Positions 54,914 through 62,975 of a stretch of 64,000 nt of DNA are shown piece by piece. The translations under genes and the position numbers were made by a program. The notes under the pieces are model-generated. The model was not told where the DNA came from and ran no database searches. It worked only from the letters and a program-made list of their open reading frames with translations. The DNA is from Stenotrophomonas sp. YIM B06876 (lineage in GTDB: Bacteria > Pseudomonadota > Gammaproteobacteria > Xanthomonadales > Xanthomonadaceae). The stretch covers positions 22,994 through 86,993 of the forward strand of contig NZ_JAUJUJ010000009.1 in the NCBI RefSeq assembly GCF_030711595.1, read 5' to 3'. Position 1 is the stretch's first letter. Each line of letters starts with the position of its first letter.

Positions 54914-55372
54914 CTACCCTTTGGCCAGCGCCACAAAACGTCCGCTCAACTCGGCGCCACCGCCGGCCAGCCGGGTCTGCACGCCGATACGGGCGCGGCC
55001 ACGCCGGGCGAAGGTGGTCACGAACGCGTCCCAGTCCTGCTCCGGGGCCACGCTGGCGGTAGCCAGCAGGTCCTCGTACACCGGCGCGCGGTAGCGGATG
55101 TTGCTGTCGGCGACATACACCTCGGCATCAAAACCGGCCAGCTGCAGGCGCAGCGTCACCAGCGCCCAGCCGGCCAGGGTCATCACCGACGCGAGACTGC
55201 CGCCAAACGCATTGCCTTTGTCATTGACGTTGGCCGCCAGCGGTGCCTGGATGCGCAGGGCATCGTGGTCGTAGCCGGTGATGCGGATCTGCATCGCGGC
55301 CACGGCGGGCATCGTCTCCAGCACCACCTGCAGGCGGTCCAGCAACACGGGGGAAAACGGGATATCGGACAT
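54914..55372 (-). CDS. Hotdog-fold thioesterase (YiiD C-terminal domain family)
   Basis: 152 aa. Single hotdog domain with NDKGNAFGGSLASVMTLAGW, where the Asn-Asp/Gly-rich turn precedes the central helix, and SNIRYRAPVYEDLLATA. Matches the YiiD_C thioesterase-like family. The substrate is unknown, probably an acyl-CoA or acyl-ACP. It is divergent from hemD with a ~40-bp gap. Confidence 0.82.
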   Translation of the reverse strand: MSDIPFSPVLLDRLQVVLETMPAVAAMQIRITGYDHDALRIQAPLAANVNDKGNAFGGSLASVMTLAGWALVTLRLQLAGFDAEVYVADSNIRYRAPVYEDLLATASVAPEQDWDAFVTTFARRGRARIGVQTRLAGGGAELSGRFVALAKG

Positions 55373-55415
55373 GGACTCGCTACAGGATCAAAAAAGCGCT
55401 CGCATAATGCATGGA

Positions 55416-56192
55416 ATGAACACTCGCGCCTATGTGCCAGCCGACACTCCCTGGCATCTCATTTCGTTGCGGCCGCGCGGCGGCCACGCGTCGCTGCGGC
55501 ACGCCGCCGCCCGCGTCGGCGCCGGCCTGATCGCCTTGTCCCCGTGGTATCTGCAGGCCTATGACGACCCTGAATCGCGGCGGCAGCTGACCCGTGCGCT
55601 GGCCGCGGACCGGGTGGTTTTCACCAGTCCGGCCGCAGTGAATGCGGCGGCGCGGCTGGCGCCCCTGCATGCACGCCATTCAGCGGGCGTACTGGCCGTG
55701 GGCGAAGGCACGGCCCGGGCATTGCGCCGCCATGGCGTGCGCGAGGTGCTGGCGCCCTCGCGCATGGACAGCGAAGGATTGCTGGCGCTGCCGGCGTTGT
55801 CGTCGCTGCAGGGGCTGAGCGCAGGGCTGGTCACCGCGCCCGGTGGCCGCGGCCTCATCGCCGCGCAGCTGCAGGCGCGCGGCGCCGAGCTGATCCGGGC
55901 CAACGTCTATGAGCGGGTGGCGTTGCCGCTGCCGCCGGCACGCCTGCGCCGCTTGCAGGCGCTGACCAGCCCCAGCGTGCTGGCGGTGAGCAGCGGCGAG
56001 GCGCTGCTGCTGGTGCTGCCGCAGCTGCCGGCGGACCTCCGCTCCCGCTGGCAACAGCAGCCGGTGGTCACCGCCGGCCCGCGGCTGGCCGAATTGGCCG
56101 CCGCTCAGGGATTTACCTGCGTGCGCGCCGCGGCCGGACCGATGCCGGCACAACTGGCTGCCGCCGCGCGCGACCTGCTGCGCGCGCGGTGA
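55416..56192 (+). CDS. hemD: Uroporphyrinogen-III synthase
   Basis: 258 aa. A poorly conserved family recognised by layout: ADRVVFTSPAAVNAAARL, VLAVGEGTARALRRHGV, LVTAPGGRGLIAAQLQARGA and AVSSGEALLLVL. It closes and inverts ring D of hydroxymethylbilane in haem synthesis. The start at 55416 is chosen; an in-frame ATG nine bases earlier is possible. Followed by hemX and hemY, which supports the call. Confidence 0.88.
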   Translation: MNTRAYVPADTPWHLISLRPRGGHASLRHAAARVGAGLIALSPWYLQAYDDPESRRQLTRALAADRVVFTSPAAVNAAARLAPLHARHSAGVLAVGEGTARALRRHGVREVLAPSRMDSEGLLALPALSSLQGLSAGLVTAPGGRGLIAAQLQARGAELIRANVYERVALPLPPARLRRLQALTSPSVLAVSSGEALLLVLPQLPADLRSRWQQQPVVTAGPRLAELAAAQGFTCVRAAAGPMPAQLAAAARDLLRAR

Positions 56193-56315
56193 GGATCGCG
56201 GCCTTTCCAGCGGTGAATTTGCAGCCCGGCGGCGTCGCAGGCGATGCTTGCCAGCCATCGCCGTGGCCATGGTGCCAGCGGCGATGGTTTGCTCCCCCCA
56301 GGAAGCCGTGCCGCC

Positions 56316-57296
56316 ATGAATGAAGTCCCTGCCCCTCTGCCGCCCCACCGCCTGCTGCGCCGGGTGGCGGGGGTCGTGGCGCTGGCCGCGCTGGTTGCCG
56401 CCGGCGTGTCCGGCTACCAGGCCTGGCACAGTCGCGAACGGCAGGTCCTGCAGCTGCGCCAGACCACCGCCGAACAGCTGGCTGCGTTCGGGCAAAGCCT
56501 CGAGGGCCTGCGGCGCGACCAGCGTGCCAACGCCCGTGCCATCCAGGATGCGGCCGCCACCAACCGTATCCTGCGGGACGAGCTACTGGGACTGAGCCAG
56601 CGCAACGCGCTGCTGGAAGAGAATTTCGCCCGGCTGGCCGACCATTCGCGCCAAGGCAGCCAGGCGCTGCGCCAGGAGGAAGCCGAACTGTTGCTCAGCC
56701 AGGCGCAGCAGCGCCTGGTATTCGCCGGCGACCTCGACGGTGCCCGGCGCCTGTATGCGCTGGCGGCCGCAGCGCTGGAGGGTATCGACCTGCCCGGTTA
56801 CCTGAACCTGCGTCAGGCGCTGATCCAGGAACGCCACGCGGTCGATGCCCTCGGCCCGGGCGTGCGCGCCAGCGCCGAGGCGCAGCTGGACCACTTTGCC
56901 CGGGCCCTGCACCAGTTGCCGGATGCCGCAGCGGCGGCGAGCGGGCGCGGAACATCGCCGTGGTGGCAGCAACTGCTGTCGCCGCTGGTGCAGATCCGCC
57001 CGGCCGATGGCAACGTGCTGGTGGCCCATTCCGAGCGCATCGCTGCGGCCGATTCGTTGCAGATCGAGCTGAGCCTGGCGCGCGCCGCGCTGGAACGCGG
57101 CGATACCCGGGGCTACCGTCGGGCACTGGATCGCGTGGCGCAATGGCTGCCGCGGTTGTGGCCCGATTCACCGGCGCTGCGGCAACGTCAGGCCGAACTA
57201 CGGACGCTGCGTGATACCGATCTGCAGCCGCTGCTGCCCGAACTGGGCAGCACCTTGCAGCAACTGCGTGCACTGCGCGCCGGGAGGACCCCATGA
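56316..57296 (+). CDS. hemX: HemX, uroporphyrinogen-III C-methyltransferase family protein
   Basis: 326 aa. One N-terminal membrane helix (~20-40), a coiled coil (~50-110), then the HemX domain with EAELLLSQAQQRLVFAGDLDGARRLY-type sequence (~125-145). Despite the family name there is no SAM-binding fold; it is thought to assist haem-pathway organisation at the inner membrane. Overlaps hemY by 4 bp (ATGA). Confidence 0.9.
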   Translation: MNEVPAPLPPHRLLRRVAGVVALAALVAAGVSGYQAWHSRERQVLQLRQTTAEQLAAFGQSLEGLRRDQRANARAIQDAAATNRILRDELLGLSQRNALLEENFARLADHSRQGSQALRQEEAELLLSQAQQRLVFAGDLDGARRLYALAAAALEGIDLPGYLNLRQALIQERHAVDALGPGVRASAEAQLDHFARALHQLPDAAAAASGRGTSPWWQQLLSPLVQIRPADGNVLVAHSERIAAADSLQIELSLARAALERGDTRGYRRALDRVAQWLPRLWPDSPALRQRQAELRTLRDTDLQPLLPELGSTLQQLRALRAGRTP

Positions 57297-58564
57297 AAGC
57301 ATTCCGTTCCCTGCTGATCCTGTTGCTGGTTGCCGCGCTCGGCATCCTCGGTGCGCAGTGGCTGGCGCAGCAGCCGGGGCGCGATCTGGGTGAAGTGATC
57401 GTGCGCGCCGGCGGCAACGACTACATCGCCACCCTGCCGCAGGCCGCGCTGGCCGTGCTGATCGCCCTGCTGCTGCTGTGGCTGCTGTGGTCGCTGCTCA
57501 GCGCCCCGTTCCGCGCATGGCGCCGCCACCGGCGTCGCCAGGGACGCGCGCGCTTGACCGAAGGCTTGCAGGCGCTGGATCGCGGCCAGTGGCAGCGCGC
57601 GGAAAAACAGTTGCACAGCGCCGCCAGCGATCCGGAAGTGCGCGCCATCGCCCAGGTCGCCGCCCTGCGCGCGGCCGAAGCGCGCGGCGACAATGCCGCC
57701 GCCGGCCGGTATCTGCAGCAGTTGGCCGACAGCGACCCCACCTTGCATGCGCTGCACAGCGCCGAACGCTGGCTGGCACAGCAGAATCCGGAACTGGCGC
57801 TGGCGGCGCTGGACACCAACGCCCTCCAGCCGTTGCCACCGCGTGGACTGTGGCTGCGATCCCAGGCACTGGCGGCCGCCGGCCGGGCCGCCGAGGCGTA
57901 CGGCCAGCTCGGTGCACTGCGCCAGCAGCAGGTGCTCACCGCCGACGCGCTGGCCGCATTGGAAATCCGGCTGGCAGCGCAGATGCTGGTCGAATCCGCC
58001 GACGTCAACGTGCTGGCCGGCCACTGGGAAGCCGTACCCAAGGCGCTGCGCGCCGAGCCGGTGGTGGCCATGGCCTACGCCCAGCGCGCGGTGGCGCTGG
58101 GTTGGGACGACGCGGCGATCCGGGCCCTCGAACAGGCGTTGGACAGCCGCTGGGACGAATCGCTGGCGGCCGGATATGGGCGCCTGCCGGTGCAGAAATT
58201 CGACGCCCGCCGGGCCAGCGCACAACGCTGGCTGCAGGCGCATGCCAACAGCCCCGCACTGCTGCTGACCCTGGCCGCCCTGGCACGCCATCAAGGGCAG
58301 TGGCCGCAGGCCGAGGATTTCCTGCACCGGGCCATTGCCCAGGGCGCAGGCGCCGAGGCGTGGGAAGCGCTGGGCGACGGTTTCGCTGCACAGGGCGAGG
58401 ACGCGCTGGCCCGGCATTGCCTGCACAACGCGCTGCGCTGCACGCGCAATGAAGCGGCGGTGCCACTGGAACGGCGCGACCTGCGCCAATGCATCCAGGA
58501 CCAGGCGGTGGCCGAAGAACGCGACGCGCACGGCTTTCCAACATTGCCGGGCAACGCCCATTGA
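57293..58564 (+). CDS. hemY: HemY, membrane TPR protein of the haem locus
   Basis: 423 aa. Two N-terminal membrane helices (~5-22 and ~48-68) are followed by TPR-like helices (~90-400), including LALAALDTNALQPLPPRGLW and the HemY_N stretch GQWQRAEKQL. No catalytic motif. HemY's role is in tetrapyrrole flux; this is the Gram-negative HemY, unrelated to the protoporphyrinogen oxidase of the same name. Confidence 0.92.
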   Translation: MKAFRSLLILLLVAALGILGAQWLAQQPGRDLGEVIVRAGGNDYIATLPQAALAVLIALLLLWLLWSLLSAPFRAWRRHRRRQGRARLTEGLQALDRGQWQRAEKQLHSAASDPEVRAIAQVAALRAAEARGDNAAAGRYLQQLADSDPTLHALHSAERWLAQQNPELALAALDTNALQPLPPRGLWLRSQALAAAGRAAEAYGQLGALRQQQVLTADALAALEIRLAAQMLVESADVNVLAGHWEAVPKALRAEPVVAMAYAQRAVALGWDDAAIRALEQALDSRWDESLAAGYGRLPVQKFDARRASAQRWLQAHANSPALLLTLAALARHQGQWPQAEDFLHRAIAQGAGAEAWEALGDGFAAQGEDALARHCLHNALRCTRNEAAVPLERRDLRQCIQDQAVAEERDAHGFPTLPGNAH

Positions 58565-58809
58565 GCCGCGCAAAACGGCTCACGCCGGCAGCGCGTGGCG
58601 GCGCCTGACCTCGCCCGCACGGCAATCGGGAACCCGCCCGCGCGATCGCGCCGCTCCCGGTCGGTAGCGGGCCGCGCGTGTGAGCACGCAAGTCATATTC
58701 CAGCGCCCGCCACTTTCACGGCATTCCACGGCGCGTTGCACCCAGCCCCATCGCGGTTCGCGTCGAACGACGGCCGCCGCCCTTGCGGAAACTCCCGCAG
58801 CGTGCCCGC

Positions 58810-60090
58810 TCAGCGCTCGACGATCGCCACCACGCCCATTCCCCCCGCGGTGCAGATCGACACCAGCGCGCGGCCACCGCCGCGTTCAACCAGCTGCTTG
58901 GCCGCGGTGGCGATCACCCGCGCGCCGGTGGCGGCAAACGGGTGACCGGTGGCCAGCGACGAACCCAGCGGGTTGATCCTGGCCGGATCGATGCTGCCCA
59001 TCGCCGCGTCCAGCCCCAGCCGGGTGCGGCAATAGTCCTCGCTTTCCCAGGCCCGCAGCGTGCACAGCACCTGCGCGGCAAACGCTTCATGGATCTCGTA
59101 GATATCGAAATCCTGCAGGGTCAGGCCGTTGCGCTTGAGCATCTGCGGCACCGCGATGGTCGGCGCCATCAGCAGGCCTTCGCCATGCACGAAGTCCACC
59201 GCGGCCACCTGCGAATCGCGCAGCCAGGCCTGCGGTTCGTGGCCGTGCGCGCGCGCCCACTCCTCGCTGGCCAGCAGCACCGCCGCGGCGCCGTCGGTGA
59301 GCGGGGTCGAATTGGCGGCGGTCAAGGTGCCGCGGCCGGAGACCTTGTCGAACGCCGGCTTCAGCGTGGCCAGCTTCTCCAGCGAGGTGTCCGGACGCAG
59401 GATGTTGTCACGCTCGACGCCGCGGAACGGGGCGATCAGTCCGTTGAAGAAGCCGCGCTCGTAGGCGGCGGCCAGCTTGTGGTGCGAGGACACCGCCCAT
59501 TCGTCCTGCGAATCGCGGCCGATGTTCCACTGCTTGGCCATGTCCTCGCAGTGGTCGCCCATGCTCTTGCCGGTACGCGGTTCGGCCACGCCGGGAAACT
59601 CGGGCTTGAGTTCGCTGAATTTGAAACCGTGGGTCAGCGCCCTGAACTTGTCGCCGGTGCTCTTGGCCCGGTTGGCGGCCAGCAGCCGCGCACGCAACGC
59701 CTTGCCGTAGACGATCGGCACGTCGGAGGTGGTGTCCGAACCGCCGCCGATCCCCGATTCGATCTGGCCCAGCGCGATCTTGTTGGCCACGGTGATGATG
59801 CTGTCCAGCGAGGTGCCGCAGGCGCGCTGCAGGGTGATGCCCGGCGTCAGCGGCGACAACCCGGAAGACAGCGTCGCTTCGCGGCCCAGGTTCCAGTCGC
59901 TGGGATGCTTGATCACCGCGCCCATCGCCACTTCGCCCAGCTGCTGCCCGTGCAGGCCGAAGCGTTCCACCAGCGCGCCGAGCGTGCGCACCGACATGCC
60001 AAGGTTGCCCACATCCGAATACGCGGTGTTCTGGCGGCAGAACGGAATACGGACACCACCGAGAATGGCAACGGGACGGGCGCTGGGCAT
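58810..60090 (-). CDS. Acetyl-CoA C-acyltransferase (thiolase, FadI-like)
   Basis: 426 aa. The acyl-accepting Cys lies in QRACGTSLDSI, His in YEIHEAFAAQVL, and the glycine loop in GSSLATGHPFAATGAR; the second catalytic Cys in SICTAGGMGVVAI. Length and GHP form resemble FadI of anaerobic-type beta-oxidation, but no partner fadJ is adjacent. Start at 60090 (MPSARPVAILGG) is preferred over 60105, which has no ribosome-binding site. It cleaves 3-ketoacyl-CoA or runs the reverse condensation. Confidence 0.9.
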   Translation of the reverse strand: MPSARPVAILGGVRIPFCRQNTAYSDVGNLGMSVRTLGALVERFGLHGQQLGEVAMGAVIKHPSDWNLGREATLSSGLSPLTPGITLQRACGTSLDSIITVANKIALGQIESGIGGGSDTTSDVPIVYGKALRARLLAANRAKSTGDKFRALTHGFKFSELKPEFPGVAEPRTGKSMGDHCEDMAKQWNIGRDSQDEWAVSSHHKLAAAYERGFFNGLIAPFRGVERDNILRPDTSLEKLATLKPAFDKVSGRGTLTAANSTPLTDGAAAVLLASEEWARAHGHEPQAWLRDSQVAAVDFVHGEGLLMAPTIAVPQMLKRNGLTLQDFDIYEIHEAFAAQVLCTLRAWESEDYCRTRLGLDAAMGSIDPARINPLGSSLATGHPFAATGARVIATAAKQLVERGGGRALVSICTAGGMGVVAIVER

Positions 60091-60198
60091 GGGGGTACCT
60101 GACATGGGAAGGAGTGGCGCAACGTCGCCTGCACACAACGGGCAGGCATAATGCATGTCGAGTGTAGCTTCGAGCCAGTGACGGGCCAACCGCGAAAC

Positions 60199-61086
60199 AT
60201 GAGCAATTCCCTCTCTGATATGAACGCCTTGGGCGTATTGGCACTGGAGCTGGCCGGTGGCCAGAATCCGGATCACGCCGCGCTGTCGTCGCTGCAGTCC
60301 GGCGAGCTTGCCGCCCTGGTCGGGCGTGACCTGGCCAAGCTGGTGCCGCAGGTCAGTGAACTGGATCTGGTGTTTGCCGGCGCCCATTTCGATCCGGCCG
60401 AAGTGCTGCGCCCCGGCTGGCCGATCCACCGTCGGCTGCAGGAGCTGCAGATGCGTGCGCCCGGTCGCGGCCAGGGTGCGCGCCTGCTGGCTTTCGGCGC
60501 CGACGCCAATGGCGCGGTGCCGCTGCCATTGCAGGCCGACCCGGAACTGACCGGCGGTGGCCTGCGGGTGGTGCCGTTCGTGTTGACCGGCAGCGACGCC
60601 GCGCAGACCCGCGAGGTGGCCGATGCCCTGGAGGAAGTGCTGCTGGCCAACGGCATGGCCCAGCCCGATACCGCGCTGCTGGCGCAGACCGTGTTCGGCG
60701 CGCAAATCGAGCACGCGCGTTATTTCACCGTGCACGACCTGGCCGCGATGATGGCCATGCAGTACGACAACCAGGGCCTGGCCGCGCTGTGGCCGCTGCT
60801 GGAAACGGCCATGTTCGCGCCGGACCGCGAGCAGTGGCTGCAGTCATCGCCTGAACCGCTGCTGCGATATGCCCAGGGCGAAGTGCGCATGGCCTTGTTC
60901 GATCCGGCCGGGTGGTGCGCGCATTACACCTTCGACCAGCAGGACGGCGAGCGTCTGCAGCGCATCTACGACCAGTACCTGATGCGCCAGCGGCAGATGG
61001 CCGCGGTGCTCGAAGCCCACGGGCTGCCGGTACTGTACGTGCATTGCGAAGCCGGCCAGGACGCCGCACAGCTGCTGGCCGGCTGA
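60199..61086 (+). CDS. Conserved-looking cytoplasmic protein of unknown function
   Basis: 295 aa, no signal peptide or membrane segment. Residues ~20-120 look like one alpha/beta domain (LVGRDLAKLVPQVSELDLVF, then GARLLAFGADANG), and ~125-295 a second with LRVVPFVLTGSDAAQTREV and MMAMQYDNQGLAALWPLLE. I do not recognise the family. Consistent codon use and full length argue that it is real. It is divergent from the thiolase gene. Confidence 0.7.
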   Translation: MSNSLSDMNALGVLALELAGGQNPDHAALSSLQSGELAALVGRDLAKLVPQVSELDLVFAGAHFDPAEVLRPGWPIHRRLQELQMRAPGRGQGARLLAFGADANGAVPLPLQADPELTGGGLRVVPFVLTGSDAAQTREVADALEEVLLANGMAQPDTALLAQTVFGAQIEHARYFTVHDLAAMMAMQYDNQGLAALWPLLETAMFAPDREQWLQSSPEPLLRYAQGEVRMALFDPAGWCAHYTFDQQDGERLQRIYDQYLMRQRQMAAVLEAHGLPVLYVHCEAGQDAAQLLAG

Positions 61087-61206
61087 GGGCCCGGGCGGCG
61101 CGCTCGCGCCTGGCCCGGAAAGGATCTCTGGTGACGCGGCGGCGGCTCATCGCTGCTGCACACCTCTGCGCGCAAGGTGGCATACAGGTCATTGCCGGAG
61201 TGCGCC

Positions 61207-61641
61207 ATGCCATCGCCGCTGCCGTCCCCGCCCGCCCTGCGCGGCGTGCTGGAAACCGCGCTGTATGTGGCCGATATCGACGCCGCCCGGCGCTTCTATG
61301 AACCGGTGATGGGGCTGCACCCGATGCATGCCGACGCGCGCCTGGTCGCCTATCCACTGGCGCCGGCGCAGGTGCTGCTGCTGTTCCAGCGCGGCAGCAC
61401 CGACGCCACCGTGATCCTGCCCTACGGCACGATTCCACCGCACGCTGCCCACGGTCGCCAGCATGTGGCGTTTGCGATTGCCAGCGACACGCTGAGTGGC
61501 TGGGAACACCACCTGCGCGCGCATGGCATCGCTGTGGAAGGCCACACCGACTGGCCGGCCGGCGGCCACAGCGTCTATTTCCGCGACCCGGACCAGCACC
61601 TGCTGGAGCTGGCCACACCGGGCCTGTGGCGCAACTACTGA
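61207..61641 (+). CDS. VOC-superfamily (glyoxalase/dioxygenase-like) protein
   Basis: 144 aa. Paired beta-alpha-beta-beta-beta modules with ETALYVADIDAARRFYEPVMGL, HVAFAI and HSVYFRDPDQHLLELATPGLW; the first strand has Glu where glyoxalases have His, while the later His and Glu metal ligands are present. The substrate is unknown; families with this pattern include fosfomycin/bleomycin-type resistance proteins and dioxygenases. Start at 61207. Confidence 0.82.
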   Translation: MPSPLPSPPALRGVLETALYVADIDAARRFYEPVMGLHPMHADARLVAYPLAPAQVLLLFQRGSTDATVILPYGTIPPHAAHGRQHVAFAIASDTLSGWEHHLRAHGIAVEGHTDWPAGGHSVYFRDPDQHLLELATPGLWRNY

Positions 61642-61692
61642 GCTGCGCGCCACGCCACCGGAAACGTTGCCGGTGGCGCGGCCCGGCACCGC

Positions 61693-62295
61693 TCAATGGC
61701 CGCGCTGGATCACGCCGCAGGCCAGACGGGCGCCGGCGTTGCCGGTGGGCTGGGTCACGTAATCATCGGCGTCGGCATGGACGATCAGGCCACGGCCAAG
61801 GATGTCGAAATCATCGCCGTTGCCGATGTTCACGTTGCTCGACACCGGGCCGTCCACGACGGCGTTGCCTTGCGCATCGGCCACGATATTGGGCATGTCG
61901 CCACCATGGTGCGGGTTGGCGGTGACCGCACCGTGGGCGACATGGGCCGGGTTGAAGTGGCCACCGGCACTGCTGCCGTCCGGCGCGCTGCAATCGCCCT
62001 TTTCATGGATATGGAAGCCATGCTCGCTGTTGGGCGTGAGCCCGCTGAGCTGGCCGCTGGCATGCAGGTGGCCGTCGACCGTGCTGAACGTGACCGTGCC
62101 GCTGACGTGGCTGCCCTGGGTCGGCGCCAGCGTGGCCACCGCGGTGAGCGCCGGCAGCGGCGGCGGGGCGGCGGCATCGCTGGCCGCCGACATCGCGGTA
62201 TCGGCCGGCTCGGGTACGGCCTGGGTTGGCTGCTGTTTGCAGGCGACCAGCCCCAGCGCGCAGGCCAGGATTACGGTGGGGTGGAACAGGCGCAT
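61693..62295 (-). CDS. sodC: Cu/Zn superoxide dismutase lipoprotein, downstream copy
   Basis: 200 aa. Lipoprotein signal VILACALGLVACKQ (lipobox LVAC), a Pro/Ala-rich linker (~25-50), then the SOD domain. Cu/Zn ligands are visible in HGFHIHEKGDC, SAGGHFNPAH, NPHHGGDMPNI and the last Cu His in GLIVHADADDY; the disulfide partner is in ARLACGVI. AAGGAG precedes the ATG. It protects envelope components from superoxide. The upstream copy ends 34 bp before it. Confidence 0.93.
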   Translation of the reverse strand: MRLFHPTVILACALGLVACKQQPTQAVPEPADTAMSAASDAAAPPPLPALTAVATLAPTQGSHVSGTVTFSTVDGHLHASGQLSGLTPNSEHGFHIHEKGDCSAPDGSSAGGHFNPAHVAHGAVTANPHHGGDMPNIVADAQGNAVVDGPVSSNVNIGNGDDFDILGRGLIVHADADDYVTQPTGNAGARLACGVIQRGH

Positions 62296-62329
62296 CGGAA
62301 TTCTCCTTCGGTGGACAGCAATAGGGGAG

Positions 62330-62902
62330 TCAGCGGACAACGTGGATGACCCCGCAGGCGACCCGCGCGCCGGCATTGCCGGCGGGCTGGCTGTGATAGT
62401 CGTCGGCACCGGCATGCACCACCAGCGCGCGCCCGGCCACATCCTGGCCACCGCCGCCGCCCAGGGTGACGCCGCGCAGGTGCACATCGACCGTGGCGAC
62501 GCCGGCCGCATCGGCCTGCAGGTTGTCCATGTCACCGGCATGGTGCGGCGACGTGCCGGCGCGGCCGTGCGGCATCGCGGCGGGATTGAAGTGGCCACCG
62601 GCGCTGCTGGCATCCACCGCGCTGCAATCGCCGTTTTCATGCACATGGAACGCGGCCTGCTGGCGCGGCTGCAGGCCGCCGATGACGCCGGTGATATGCA
62701 CGCCGCCGGCTTCCGGCACCAGCGCCAGGCGGCCGCTGACCAGGCTGGCCGAGGCCGGGGCCAGATTGGCTTCGGCCCGCTGTGCGGTGCTGGGGAGGCT
62801 GCCCCTGGGCGCCGCCACCGGCTTGGGCGCGACGGACGGGGCGGAACTGCAGGCGGCCACGCTCAACGTGGCCAGCAGCAGGAACGGTTTGAGACAACGC
62901 AT
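62330..62902 (-). CDS. sodC: Cu/Zn superoxide dismutase lipoprotein, upstream copy
   Basis: 190 aa. Lipoprotein signal LLATLSVAACSS (lipobox VAAC). Ligand positions are kept in AAFHVHENGDC (HGFH replaced by AAFH), SAGGHFNPAAMPHG, SPHHAGDMDNL and ALVVHAGADDY, with ARVACGVIHV. The loop before the last Cu His (TLGGGGGQDV) is glycine-rich, unlike the other copy. AAGGAG precedes the ATG. A duplicated, diverged pair in one operon. Confidence 0.92.
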   Translation of the reverse strand: MRCLKPFLLLATLSVAACSSAPSVAPKPVAAPRGSLPSTAQRAEANLAPASASLVSGRLALVPEAGGVHITGVIGGLQPRQQAAFHVHENGDCSAVDASSAGGHFNPAAMPHGRAGTSPHHAGDMDNLQADAAGVATVDVHLRGVTLGGGGGQDVAGRALVVHAGADDYHSQPAGNAGARVACGVIHVVR

Positions 62903-62975
62903 GGGCAACTCCTTGCGGGAAAACTAACCAGCGGGGCGTCCACGGATCATGAAAGGTCCGGGCCCGCCCTCGGGA

